From Pedobacter rhizosphaerae (GTDB lineage: Bacteria > Bacteroidota > Bacteroidia > Sphingobacteriales > Sphingobacteriaceae), in contig NZ_FOGG01000007.1 in assembly GCF_900111155.1 (NCBI RefSeq), positions 124,001-188,000 of the forward strand: a stretch of DNA of 64,000 nt, read 5' to 3'. The translations under genes and the position numbers were made by a program. The notes under the pieces are model-generated. The model saw only the letters and a program-made list of their open reading frames with translations. It searched no databases and was not told the origin of the DNA. Shown piece by piece: positions 7,711 through 15,676 of the stretch (positions within the stretch are counted from its first letter, which is position 1; each line of letters starts with the position of its first letter).

Positions 7711-9165
7711 TTATAGAGTTAAATTATTCCAGCCTTTGCGATATTCGCGTTTTACGAACTGGTTAGCTTCATCAAAATTGGTAATTTTCATGTTGTCGTT
7801 ATCCCAAAGCATTTTCATGTAACGGCCAGGATAAGTTACCTTATTATTTACTGTTTTCTGAATATCGAAACTTCTGATGGCTAAATTCGCCATCAAGAGT
7901 GCCTCTGTTAAAGGACCTGCAATTTCGAATGGAGAACTTACTTCCTGCTTGCCATAACCTGCAATTGCAGCTTCTACCCATTGTGCATAGTGACCATCTG
8001 CTCCGCCCTTAACCCGTGCATATTTTTCAGGAACTTTAATGTCTTTGTTTCTGCTCAGCGGTAAAAGTTTAGGGTTGGCACTATAGGTTTCACTCATCAT
8101 CTTTCCTTTAGTACCTATGAATAAAGTACCATTACCACCATCGCCAAACGTTTCGTTAGCTTCTAATTCTGCCGGACGTTCTGGTTGAATACCACCGTCC
8201 ATCCAGTGTAAAGTAACATCACCTTTGGTTTTTTCCGTTTTAGGAAATTTAAGGGTAACATGGCTTGAAGGAGGGCAACTTTCCGGGAAGTACCCACGTT
8301 TGAATTCATCTACATAAACAGAGCCCACACTGGCCTCAACCTCTTTGGCATATTTCAGATTTAGTACGCTGAACGGCGCTTCAATTAAGTGACAGCCCAT
8401 ATCGCCTAGTGCACCGGTGCCGTAATCCCACCAGCCACGCCAGTTAAATGGAACCAGTTTATCCACATAATCCTTCTCAGGAGCAGTACCTAGCCATAAG
8501 TTCCAGTCTAATTCTTTAGGAATTTCGGCTTTCTGCGATGGCCATGGAATACCTTGTGGCCAAACAGGTCTGTTGGTCCAGGCATAAACCGTGTGTACGT
8601 CGCCAATTAATCCAGCTTCATACCACTCTTTCATTTGGCGCGGACCATCGTTTGAAGCCCCCTGATTACCCATTTGGGTTACCACTTTGTATTTTTTTGC
8701 TGCTGCGGTCAAAATACGGGCTTCATAGATATCATGAGTAAGTGGTTTTTGAACATACACGTGCTTACCCAACTGCATTGCTGCAAGGGCTTGAATGGCA
8801 TGGTTATGATCAGGAGTAGAGACAGATACGGCATCGATATTTTTATGCTCTTTATCCAACATTTCTCTCCAATCCTTGTAGTACTTGGCTTTAGGGAAAG
8901 CTTTAACGCTGTTTGCAGCTCTGCGGTCGTCTACATCGCATAAGAAAGCGATGTCGGCTTTACCACTTTTAGCAAACATGGCGATATCGCTCTGGCCTTT
9001 GCCTCCGGCACCGATCCCGGCAACCAACAAACGGTCGCTTGGTGCTAAATATCCGGGTCCGCCTAAAACATGGCGGGGTACAATCATAAAGGCTGCCGCC
9101 GCAATTGCACTGGTTTTGATAAAATCACGGCGGTTAGTCGTGCTTTTTTCTTGCTCTGTTTTCAT
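7711..9165 (-). CDS. Tat-exported Gfo/Idh/MocA family oxidoreductase
   Basis: The 484 residues start with a twin-arginine signal (TNRRDFIKTSAIAAAAFMIVP). A Rossmann NAD(P)-binding domain follows, with VAGIGAGGKGQSD and the dinucleotide-site lysine in QKPLTHDIYEA (EKP-type motif). The C-terminal alpha/beta domain contains DMGCHLIEAPF, with the usual catalytic His. Family members oxidise or reduce sugar hydroxyls or keto groups, often at C3. Tat export is typical for cofactor-loaded periplasmic proteins such as glucose-fructose oxidoreductase. It lies between a cytochrome c gene and the DUF1080 gene on one strand with short gaps, so a shared operon is likely. Confidence 0.88.
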   Translation of the reverse strand: MKTEQEKSTTNRRDFIKTSAIAAAAFMIVPRHVLGGPGYLAPSDRLLVAGIGAGGKGQSDIAMFAKSGKADIAFLCDVDDRRAANSVKAFPKAKYYKDWREMLDKEHKNIDAVSVSTPDHNHAIQALAAMQLGKHVYVQKPLTHDIYEARILTAAAKKYKVVTQMGNQGASNDGPRQMKEWYEAGLIGDVHTVYAWTNRPVWPQGIPWPSQKAEIPKELDWNLWLGTAPEKDYVDKLVPFNWRGWWDYGTGALGDMGCHLIEAPFSVLNLKYAKEVEASVGSVYVDEFKRGYFPESCPPSSHVTLKFPKTEKTKGDVTLHWMDGGIQPERPAELEANETFGDGGNGTLFIGTKGKMMSETYSANPKLLPLSRNKDIKVPEKYARVKGGADGHYAQWVEAAIAGYGKQEVSSPFEIAGPLTEALLMANLAIRSFDIQKTVNNKVTYPGRYMKMLWDNDNMKITNFDEANQFVKREYRKGWNNLTL

Positions 9166-9193
9166 TCTTAGTAAATAGGTATGATGTTAGGTA

Positions 9194-9577
9194 TTATTTC
9201 TTTTTCAGTGATAAGATATATTTTACCATTAGTTTGGCGTCATCTTTTTTCAATGTTGCGTGAGCAGTCATGGGCATATTTCCCCAAACGCCAGTACCTC
9301 CTTTGATGATTTTATCGGCCAGATAATTAATGTTTTTCTCTGTTGCAGGATACTTTTTAGCAATATCTACGTACGAAGGGCCGATAATTTTGTTGACTTT
9401 GTTGTGGCAACCGATACAATCTGATTTGTTGATCAGTTTTTCTCCTGCACTCATTTGTAAGGCATGATTACTTAATGTTGCCGTTGCAACTACCGCCTTC
9501 TCTTTGCTCAAATCTGCTTTTGCAAACGATGCCATTAAAATAACAACAGCGCTTAAAATTAAAAATGTTCTTTTCAT
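9194..9577 (-). CDS. Small secreted c-type cytochrome
   Basis: The start is placed at the ATG at 9577 (MKRTFLILSAVV), directly before a Sec signal ending in FAKA; an in-frame ATG at 9610 adds 11 polar residues and is less likely. The 127-residue product has one haem c site, CIGCH, and a probable axial methionine in GNMPMTAH. It is a single-haem class I cytochrome (C-terminal helix AKLMVKYILSLKK). Such cytochromes accept electrons from GMC-type dehydrogenases or serve the respiratory chain. Here it sits between an isomerase and an oxidoreductase in a locus that also encodes a GMC enzyme and its small subunit, so it may be that enzyme's electron acceptor (inference). Confidence 0.85.
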   Translation of the reverse strand: MKRTFLILSAVVILMASFAKADLSKEKAVVATATLSNHALQMSAGEKLINKSDCIGCHNKVNKIIGPSYVDIAKKYPATEKNINYLADKIIKGGTGVWGNMPMTAHATLKKDDAKLMVKYILSLKKK

Positions 9578-9659
9578 GTGTGTGATTGTTTTTGAATGAT
9601 ACTTCAACAATTGTTTTGTTAGTTAATGCTTATCAAAGCTCATTCCATTATTTATTCTG

Positions 9660-10718
9660 TTATTCTTGTAAGCCCAGGATTCTCTTGTTGAAAGCGCTAT
9701 CGCTGCCTGAAGCAGCAAAATCATCAAAAGCCTTATCGGTTACATTGATAATATGTTTTTGGATAAATTCAGATCCTTCTCTTGCTCCATCTTCCTGATT
9801 TTTGATGCAACATTCCCATTCCATTACGGCCCAGCCTTTAAAATCATACTGTGCCAATTTGCTGAAAATGGTTTTGAAGTCTACTTGTCCATCACCCGGC
9901 GAACGGTAACGCCCGGCTCTGTTTGCCCAGCTTTGATAGCCACCAAATGTCCCTTGCTTGCCGGTTGGGTTAAACTCAGCATCTTTTACATGGAAAGCTT
10001 TTATGCGTTCGTGATAGAAATCGATGTACTGAATGTAATCCAGTTGCTGAAGTACAAAATGTGATGGATCGTATAATAAACACGCTCTTGGGTGATTATT
10101 TACTGCTGCGAGAAACATTTCATAGGTTTCACCATCGAATAAGTCTTCTCCGGGGTGGATTTCATAGCAAACATCTACACCGCAGTTATCAAATTCGTTT
10201 AAGATTGGTGTCCAGCGTTTGGCTAATTCTGCGAATCCTTCCTCAACCAATCCTGCAGGGCGCTGAGGCCATGGATGGAAATATTGCCAAAGTAAAGATC
10301 CACTGAAGGTAGCATGTGCATTTAAACCTAAATTCTGTGAGGCCTTGGCCGCATATTTCATTTGCTGCACAGCCCACTCTGTTCTGGCTTTTGGGTTTTT
10401 ATGAACTTCTTTGGGTGCAAAGGCATCAAAGAGATCATCATAGGCAGGATGAACAGCTACTAGCTGTCCTTGTAAATGCGTAGAAAGTTCGGTGATTTCT
10501 AATCCGTAAGATGCGATTTTACCTTTAAGTTCATCGGCATAGGTTTTACTCTCTGCTGCTTTTTGAAGATCGATAAAGCGAGTGTCAAGCGTAGGCATCT
10601 GAATGCCTTTGAAACCCAAACCTGCGGCCCATTTACAGATATTATCTAAGGAATTAAAGGGTGCTTCATCGCTTATAAACTGCGCCAGGAAAACACCAGG
10701 TCCTTTTAAAGTTGTCAT
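9660..10718 (-). CDS. Cytosolic sugar phosphate isomerase/epimerase family protein
   Basis: This 352-residue AP-endonuclease-2-like TIM barrel has no signal peptide, unlike the exported isomerases in this block. Visible motifs are GLGFKGIQMPT, HLQGQLVAVHP, the Glu ligand in CYEIHPGED, the Asp/His pair in LLYDPSHFVLQQLD, FHVKDAEF with the His ligand, and the C-terminal Glu in VMEWECC. It also has an insertion with HPWPQRPAG. It ends 9 bp before the neighbouring Gfo/Idh reading frame begins, so the two are almost certainly co-translated and act on the same cytosolic intermediate. Substrate not identifiable. Confidence 0.85.
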   Translation of the reverse strand: MTTLKGPGVFLAQFISDEAPFNSLDNICKWAAGLGFKGIQMPTLDTRFIDLQKAAESKTYADELKGKIASYGLEITELSTHLQGQLVAVHPAYDDLFDAFAPKEVHKNPKARTEWAVQQMKYAAKASQNLGLNAHATFSGSLLWQYFHPWPQRPAGLVEEGFAELAKRWTPILNEFDNCGVDVCYEIHPGEDLFDGETYEMFLAAVNNHPRACLLYDPSHFVLQQLDYIQYIDFYHERIKAFHVKDAEFNPTGKQGTFGGYQSWANRAGRYRSPGDGQVDFKTIFSKLAQYDFKGWAVMEWECCIKNQEDGAREGSEFIQKHIINVTDKAFDDFAASGSDSAFNKRILGLQE

Positions 10719-10727
10719 GATTGATTG

Positions 10728-11885
10728 TTAAAGTTTATAATCTAACCATTTTTGGTCTGATTGACTGGAGGCCACTACATTTTCAATAAAAGCCATTCCT
10801 CTTACACCATCTTCAGTTGTTGGGAAATCCAGCATTTCTGCTGTTGGCTGTTCGCCATTTAATTTAGCATCTACGGTGAGTGCAAAATTTCTGTAAATGT
10901 TGGCGAAAGCTTCTAAATATCCTTCCGGATGCCCACCAGGCGTACGGGTATTGTGCTGTGCAAAACTGCCCATGTAGCCATTTCCTGTTCTGTAGATTTG
11001 TGCAGGGGCATTAGACCATCTTACGATCATGGTATTGGGTTCCATCTGGTGCCATTCTAAGCCACCTTTTTCACCATAAACCTTGATTTTTAATGCGTTT
11101 TCTTCACCGGCTGCAATCTGCGATGCGATTAAAATACCGTTAGAACCATTGTCGAATTTTAACAATACATTTCCATCGTCATCAATAGCCCTTCCTGGCA
11201 CTACAATGTTCAGATCGGCACAGATTTTAGTGATTTTTAGTCCTGAAATATATTCTGCAAGATGTGCGGCATGTGTTCCGATATCGCCCATGCTTCCGCT
11301 TTTACCGGTTTTAGATGGGTCTGTACGCCAGGCAGCCTGCGCATTCCCTTCTCTTTCAGAAAGGGTGCTTAGCCAGCCTTGCGGATATTCTACAATGATT
11401 TTTCTGATGGCACCTAAAGCACCTTCAGCTACCATTTGCTTAGCCTGTTTAACCATTGGATATCCAGAATAGGTATGGGTTAAACAAAGTGTTAGGCCAG
11501 TTTCCTCTACTTTAGCCTTTAGCTTTTTAGCCTCTTCTAGAGTTAAGGTCATTGGTTTTTCTATCACTACGTTAAAGCCTTTTTCCAGGGCCATCATTGC
11601 GGGTGCAAAGTGGGCAAAGTTAGGGGTAACGATAGTTACAAAGTCAATGCGCTCATCTGCCGGGAGTTCGCTTTCTTTGTTAAGCATTTCTTCATAACTG
11701 GTATAAATCCGGTTGTCTGGAAGAAAAAGTAATTTACCCGATTCGTATCCTACTTCCGGGTGTACACTTAATGCTCCTGCAGTTAATTCAATGAGGCCAT
11801 CCATGTTGGCAGCCAAACGATGTACGGCACCGATAAAGGCGTCTTTTCCACCGCCTATCATGCCCATTCTCAATTTTCTTTTCAT
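10728..11885 (-). CDS. Cytosolic Gfo/Idh/MocA family oxidoreductase
   Basis: The 385 residues lack a signal peptide. The Rossmann motif is GMIGGGKDAFIG near residue 8, the EKP nucleotide-site motif occurs in VIEKPMTLTLEEA, and the C-terminal domain has SMGDIGTHAAHLAEY with the catalytic His. It belongs to the myo-inositol/keto-sugar dehydrogenase-like branch. It is the first gene of a minus-strand run: Gfo/Idh, isomerase, cytochrome c, Tat-Gfo/Idh, DUF1080. A 238-bp low-complexity region separates it from the GMC gene. A role in reducing a 3-keto sugar after import, or the reverse, is inferred from context. Confidence 0.88.
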   Translation of the reverse strand: MKRKLRMGMIGGGKDAFIGAVHRLAANMDGLIELTAGALSVHPEVGYESGKLLFLPDNRIYTSYEEMLNKESELPADERIDFVTIVTPNFAHFAPAMMALEKGFNVVIEKPMTLTLEEAKKLKAKVEETGLTLCLTHTYSGYPMVKQAKQMVAEGALGAIRKIIVEYPQGWLSTLSEREGNAQAAWRTDPSKTGKSGSMGDIGTHAAHLAEYISGLKITKICADLNIVVPGRAIDDDGNVLLKFDNGSNGILIASQIAAGEENALKIKVYGEKGGLEWHQMEPNTMIVRWSNAPAQIYRTGNGYMGSFAQHNTRTPGGHPEGYLEAFANIYRNFALTVDAKLNGEQPTAEMLDFPTTEDGVRGMAFIENVVASSQSDQKWLDYKL

Positions 11886-12123
11886 AAAATAAAGGGTTTG
11901 GGGCGTAAGGTTTAAGGTATAGGGCTTCTTTACCCCAGGCCTTTAACTTATACCCAGCACCTTAAATAGGGTTTTGGGTTTGAGGCTTAAGATTTTGTGC
12001 TTGGATTTTTACGTCGCAATTTATCTTAAGTCTCTAGCCTTAGTTTATGTTTTATGATAAAAGGCATAAGGTAGAAGCGCCTGAGTTTACACCCTAAACC
12101 TTTTACCTTAGGCCTTTAACCTA
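11886..12123. repeat. Low-complexity intergenic region built from short direct and inverted words
   Basis: No gene is visible. The region carries variants of one word in both orientations: GTAAGGTTTAAGGTATAGGG (from 11905), GGCCTTTAACTTATACCC (from 11938), GGCATAAGGTAG (from 12063) and AAACCTTTTACCTTAGGCC (from 12096), ending in GGCCTTTAACCTAT. The two ends can partly pair. It separates the GMC gene from the downstream operon. Confidence 0.65.
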
Positions 12124-13824
12124 TTACAGGTTATTTTTCTTTAGTTCTTTAACGGCATAGTCAGCTGCACGTGCAGTTAATGCCATAAATGTTAACGATG
12201 GGTTTTGACAAGCGATTGAAGGCATACATGATCCATCAGTTACAAATACGTTGCTTACCTCGTGCATCTGGTTCCATTTATTTAACACAGAAGTTTTAGG
12301 ATCGTTACCCATTCTGGCTGTACCCATTTCGTGGATAGCCATACCTGGATAACAGCCGTTATCGTATGTTTTGATATTTTTCATGCCTGCTTTTTCCAGC
12401 ATTTCTGCAGCATCATTCATCATATCAACACGCATTTTCTTCTCGTTCTCTTTGTATTCGCAGTCGATAGCCAATACAGGTTGTCCCCATTTGTCTTTTT
12501 TGGTTTTATCGATGTAAACTTTGTTTTCGTAGTAAGGAAGCATTTCACCAAATCCACCAAGGCCCATTGACCATTTGCCTGGTTTGGTCATTTTTTCTTT
12601 CAAGCCCGAACCGAATGATAACTCAGCCACATCATTTTGCCAGTTAGATCTGCTGGCACCACCCTGGTAACCGAAACCACGTAAGTAATCACGTTTATCG
12701 TTTCCAATGTTCTGGTATCTTGGTACATAAATACCATTGGCACGGCGGCCATAAGTGTATTTATCATCAAAGCCTTCAGCCTCGCCAGATGCGCCACAAC
12801 GGAAGTGGTGATCCATTAAGTTATGGCCCAATTGACCGCTACCATTTCCATAACCATTTGGATGTGCGTCTGAAGTAGAGTTTAATAAAATGAAGGTAGA
12901 ACCCAATGTAGAACCATTAACAAAGATAATTTTGGCATAGAATTCCATGGTTTTGTTGGTTTCAGCATCAATAACCATTACACCTTTTGCTTTTTTGGTA
13001 TCCTTATCGTGAATGATGTGGTTAACAATAGAGTAGGGCCTGAGGGTAAGCTTTCCTGTAGCCATTGCCGCCGGAAGGGTAGAAGATTGGGTGCTGAAAT
13101 AAGCCCCAAACGGACAACCACGGCTGCATAAGTTACGGTATTGGCAGTTACCACGACCTTTATGCGGAACAGTTAAATTGGCTACACGGCCAATCATCAT
13201 GATACGCTCTCTTTTATAGTGTTCCTCAATGCGTTTTTTTACCGATTTCTCTACAATGTTAAGATCCATTGGCGGTAAGAACTGTCCGTCAGGACAAGTT
13301 GGCCAGTTTTCATTAGAACCACTGATTCCGGCAAAGCGCTCTGCATAATCATACCATGGAGAAAGCTCTTTGTAGCGGAGTGGCCAATCGTTACCGTGAC
13401 CGTCTTTTGCATTATCCTCAAAGTTATGATCGCTCAAACGGTAGCTTTGACGGCCCCACATCAACGATTTTCCGCCTACGTGGAAACCACGGTACCAATC
13501 GAAACGTTTGTCTTCGGTATAAGGACATTCTAAGTCGTTTACCCACCATTTTTCATTGGCTTCCTGGTATGGGTAATCTCTTTTTTGTACCGGGTGGGTA
13601 CGTTTTTGTTCTTCAGTCAGTTTACCGGCATGTTTAAACTCCCAAGGGTTTTTCATTGCCGTTTCATATCCTGTAATGTGTTCGATGTTCATTCCTCTTT
13701 CGAGCATGAGCACGCGTAAACCTTTTTCTGTAAGCTCTTTTGCAGCCCAGCCGCCACTAATCCCCGATCCTATAACAATAGCATCGTATGTGTTCTCTGC
13801 TTTTAAATTTGTATTTAAATTCAT
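12124..13824 (-). CDS. GMC family FAD-dependent oxidoreductase, membrane-dehydrogenase type
   Basis: The 566-residue protein has an FAD Rossmann motif near the N-terminus (IVIGSGISGGWAA, then LMLERG), the GMC signature GGKSLMWGRQ and the C-terminal active-site segments HEMGTARMG (His) and QNPSLTFMALTARA (Asn). Around residues 228-240 it has C-x5-C-x3-C (CQYRNLCSRGC), resembling the three-Cys [3Fe-4S] site of bacterial FAD glucose and fructose dehydrogenases. No signal peptide is seen. The gene just upstream encodes a Tat-exported subunit-3 protein, and in this enzyme class the small subunit carries the large one through the Tat pathway. It probably oxidises a sugar or glycoside and passes electrons to a cytochrome c. 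The precise substrate is unknown; glucoside 3-dehydrogenase activity is a good candidate. Confidence 0.88.
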   Translation of the reverse strand: MNLNTNLKAENTYDAIVIGSGISGGWAAKELTEKGLRVLMLERGMNIEHITGYETAMKNPWEFKHAGKLTEEQKRTHPVQKRDYPYQEANEKWWVNDLECPYTEDKRFDWYRGFHVGGKSLMWGRQSYRLSDHNFEDNAKDGHGNDWPLRYKELSPWYDYAERFAGISGSNENWPTCPDGQFLPPMDLNIVEKSVKKRIEEHYKRERIMMIGRVANLTVPHKGRGNCQYRNLCSRGCPFGAYFSTQSSTLPAAMATGKLTLRPYSIVNHIIHDKDTKKAKGVMVIDAETNKTMEFYAKIIFVNGSTLGSTFILLNSTSDAHPNGYGNGSGQLGHNLMDHHFRCGASGEAEGFDDKYTYGRRANGIYVPRYQNIGNDKRDYLRGFGYQGGASRSNWQNDVAELSFGSGLKEKMTKPGKWSMGLGGFGEMLPYYENKVYIDKTKKDKWGQPVLAIDCEYKENEKKMRVDMMNDAAEMLEKAGMKNIKTYDNGCYPGMAIHEMGTARMGNDPKTSVLNKWNQMHEVSNVFVTDGSCMPSIACQNPSLTFMALTARAADYAVKELKKNNL

Positions 13825-13858
13825 GATGTTTTGTTCGTTGTTATTATTATGCTAGTTA

Positions 13859-14443
13859 TTAGGTTGCCCAAGATTTTTGACCAGGTTTAAGCTTAGCTGC
13901 CCCGTCATATCGGCCAGGAATAGCCACGTATTCGCGGGCTTTGGTGCAACCAATCTCTGAAGAATAATAACCCAATAGTGTTAAATCTCTAGCGGTAATG
14001 AAAAAGTAAACCAGGTCTTTGTTTTCCTCTGACTTGGTTTCTTTTTGTGCCAGTGAAATCGCTCTTAAATCTATCATTAACTTTGTGCGTTCGGGAACGG
14101 TTAAAGCAAGATATTTTTTCCCAAAATCTTTCATTGATTTATCCTGAAGCGCCTGAAATCCTCGGGCAAATGAGGTTTGCATTTCCTTTGGATAACAGTC
14201 CTGAATCATCATCGGGATAAATTTCCCCAATCCGGCAGCTTTTGCTCCAGCCGATGATTTGGTTGTTGGGACAATGATGTCGGCAAATTCAGCGAAAATT
14301 TTCTCGTCTCCTGCTGCAAACGAAACAAAGTTCTTTTCATTTTCCGGGAGCGTGAAACTTTCGAATAAAACGCCCATCGTGCTTGCTGAGATAGCTCCTC
14401 CCAACAAAAAAGCGACGTTTTTTAGTGCTTCTCTTCTATGCAT
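13859..14443 (-). CDS. Gluconate 2-dehydrogenase subunit 3 family protein, Tat-exported
   Basis: The 194 residues begin with a twin-arginine signal (MHRREALKNVAFLLGGAISAST). The rest matches the small helical subunit of GMC dehydrogenases: FAEFADIIVPTT near the start and a helical middle with GYYSSEIGCTKA. This subunit is needed for maturation and export of the catalytic subunit. The GMC gene follows 34 bp downstream on the same strand, so the two form an operon and probably a complex. The upstream region contains a 22-bp dyad motif (14641-14662) shared with the SusC promoter region at 33916. Confidence 0.88.
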   Translation of the reverse strand: MHRREALKNVAFLLGGAISASTMGVLFESFTLPENEKNFVSFAAGDEKIFAEFADIIVPTTKSSAGAKAAGLGKFIPMMIQDCYPKEMQTSFARGFQALQDKSMKDFGKKYLALTVPERTKLMIDLRAISLAQKETKSEENKDLVYFFITARDLTLLGYYSSEIGCTKAREYVAIPGRYDGAAKLKPGQKSWAT

Positions 14444-14640
14444 CGTTTTTATGATTTTATATATTGGTTATCTACGTGTTGAATAGGTAATATTAGAAAA
14501 AATATCCTGTAATAATTAAATTTTAACCGTTAATTTATCAGTCTGCAATGTGATTGTTACCATGTAGAATTATTCTAAATAGAGCTAAATAAATGTGTTT
14601 TAGACATTAATAAATCGTTTTTCTGATGGAAATTTTCTTC

Positions 14641-14662
14641 GTGTAAAAAGTACATTAAGGGT
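14641..14662 (-). promoter_or_regulatory. 22-bp dyad motif, copy A (candidate operator)
   Basis: The plus-strand sequence is GTGTA-AAAAG-TACAT-TAAGGGT. It matches 20 of 22 positions of a second copy at 33916-33937. It lies 198 bp upstream of the minus-strand start codon of the subunit-3/GMC operon; the second copy lies 192 bp upstream of a SusC start. The GTGTA/TACAC half-sites suggest a dimeric DNA-binding protein. The regulator is not known. Confidence 0.5.
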
Positions 14663-14685
14663 GCATCGGGCTAGTTTTATCGCTA

Positions 14686-14713
14686 AATGGGCGAAAAGCT
14701 TGCCCATTCGGGC
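14686..14713 (-). terminator. Hairpin after the isomerase gene at 14717
   Basis: AATGGGC (14686-14692) pairs perfectly with GCCCATT (14702-14708) around a 9-nt loop. An alternative small stem, GCCC/GGGC at 14702-14713, is followed by TTTTT on the plus strand. The structure starts just beyond the stop codon of the minus-strand isomerase gene, so termination in that direction is the likely role. Confidence 0.6.
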
Positions 14714-14716
14714 TTT

Positions 14717-15631
14717 TTATTTGGTTGCGATGAGCTTATTTTTAATGTACTGATAACTTTCTGTAATGCTTTGGTAGGGGTCTTTTTTTATGATGTCTTG
14801 TTCTGCAAAAATATAGTCTACTCCTGCGGTTTCAACTGCCGAGAAGATCGTCTTAAAATCAATCTGACCTGATCCCACTTCTGTAAAAACGCTTTTATCC
14901 TGCTTATCCATATCTTTAACATGAAACATTTTATATCGCCCCGGATTTTTCTTAAACATATCAACAGGAGAGAGGCCTGCATTTACCGCCCAGAAGATAT
15001 CCAGTTCAAATCCTACCAGCTTCGGGTCTGTTTCCTGAAGTAAGATCTGAAAACCGGTTGCGCCATTTCCCTGGTCCTTGAACTCGAAATTGTGATTGTG
15101 GTAAGCCAGCTTAAGGTTAGATTTTTGACACCACTCTGCTGCAGTATTAAAACTGGCGGCCATTTTCTTATAATCGTCTAAAGTACCCGCAGTTCTAATG
15201 GGTGTTGGCAGGGCGGGGATTACAAAATACTCCTGCCCCAGCTCTGCAGCAGTTTCAATGTGCGATTTTATGACCTTGTCATCTCCGGTAGAAAGAAAAT
15301 CTGTAGTGTTATAATGCCCGCTTGGCGAACTGAGGTTATGGTCTCGCAGTAAGGATTTGAAATCTCTGGTATCCAGTCCCCAAAATCCTTTTACTTCATA
15401 CTTTCCTGGATAACCATAATAGGTTTCTACTTGATTATAACCAATATCTGCTAATTTAGTGATGGTTGCTTTTACATCTGCGGTAAGCTGTTCTCTAAGG
15501 GTAAAAAGCCCAATACCCACTTTAGAAATTTTGGCATTTAGTGCAAATGCATCCATGATACCACTTGGACCAAGTATTGCAGCTGTAGTTAAAATTCCAG
15601 CCTGCTGTAAGAATGTTCTTCTATTTGTCAT
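14717..15631 (-). CDS. Tat-exported sugar phosphate isomerase/epimerase family protein (third paralogue)
   Basis: The 304 residues start with a twin-arginine signal (MTNRRTFLQQAGILTTAAIL). The TIM barrel repeats the motif order of the proteins at 2925 and 3797: GLFTLREQL, VETYYGYPG, SPSGHYNT, AYHNHNFEF, FELDIFWAV, FHVKDMDKQ and FAEQD at the end. The last Glu-containing motif differs from FVEHE in the other two. It lies directly downstream of the TonB receptor, beyond a terminator-like hairpin, and upstream of the subunit-3/GMC pair. It therefore links the receptor/sigma cluster with the oxidoreductase cluster. Reaction and substrate are not identifiable. Confidence 0.85.
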   Translation of the reverse strand: MTNRRTFLQQAGILTTAAILGPSGIMDAFALNAKISKVGIGLFTLREQLTADVKATITKLADIGYNQVETYYGYPGKYEVKGFWGLDTRDFKSLLRDHNLSSPSGHYNTTDFLSTGDDKVIKSHIETAAELGQEYFVIPALPTPIRTAGTLDDYKKMAASFNTAAEWCQKSNLKLAYHNHNFEFKDQGNGATGFQILLQETDPKLVGFELDIFWAVNAGLSPVDMFKKNPGRYKMFHVKDMDKQDKSVFTEVGSGQIDFKTIFSAVETAGVDYIFAEQDIIKKDPYQSITESYQYIKNKLIATK

Positions 15632-15640
15632 GATTTGAAA

Positions 15641-15672
15641 ATTTAAAAGCCAGGACTCCTCGCCCTGGCTTT
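15641..15672 (-). terminator. Terminator of the TonB receptor gene
   Basis: AAAGCCAGG (15646-15654) pairs perfectly with CCTGGCTTT (15664-15672) around a 9-nt loop. On the minus strand the stem runs into TTTTAAATTTTC. It begins 4 bp after the receptor stop codon. Confidence 0.8.
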
Positions 15673-15676
15673 ATTG

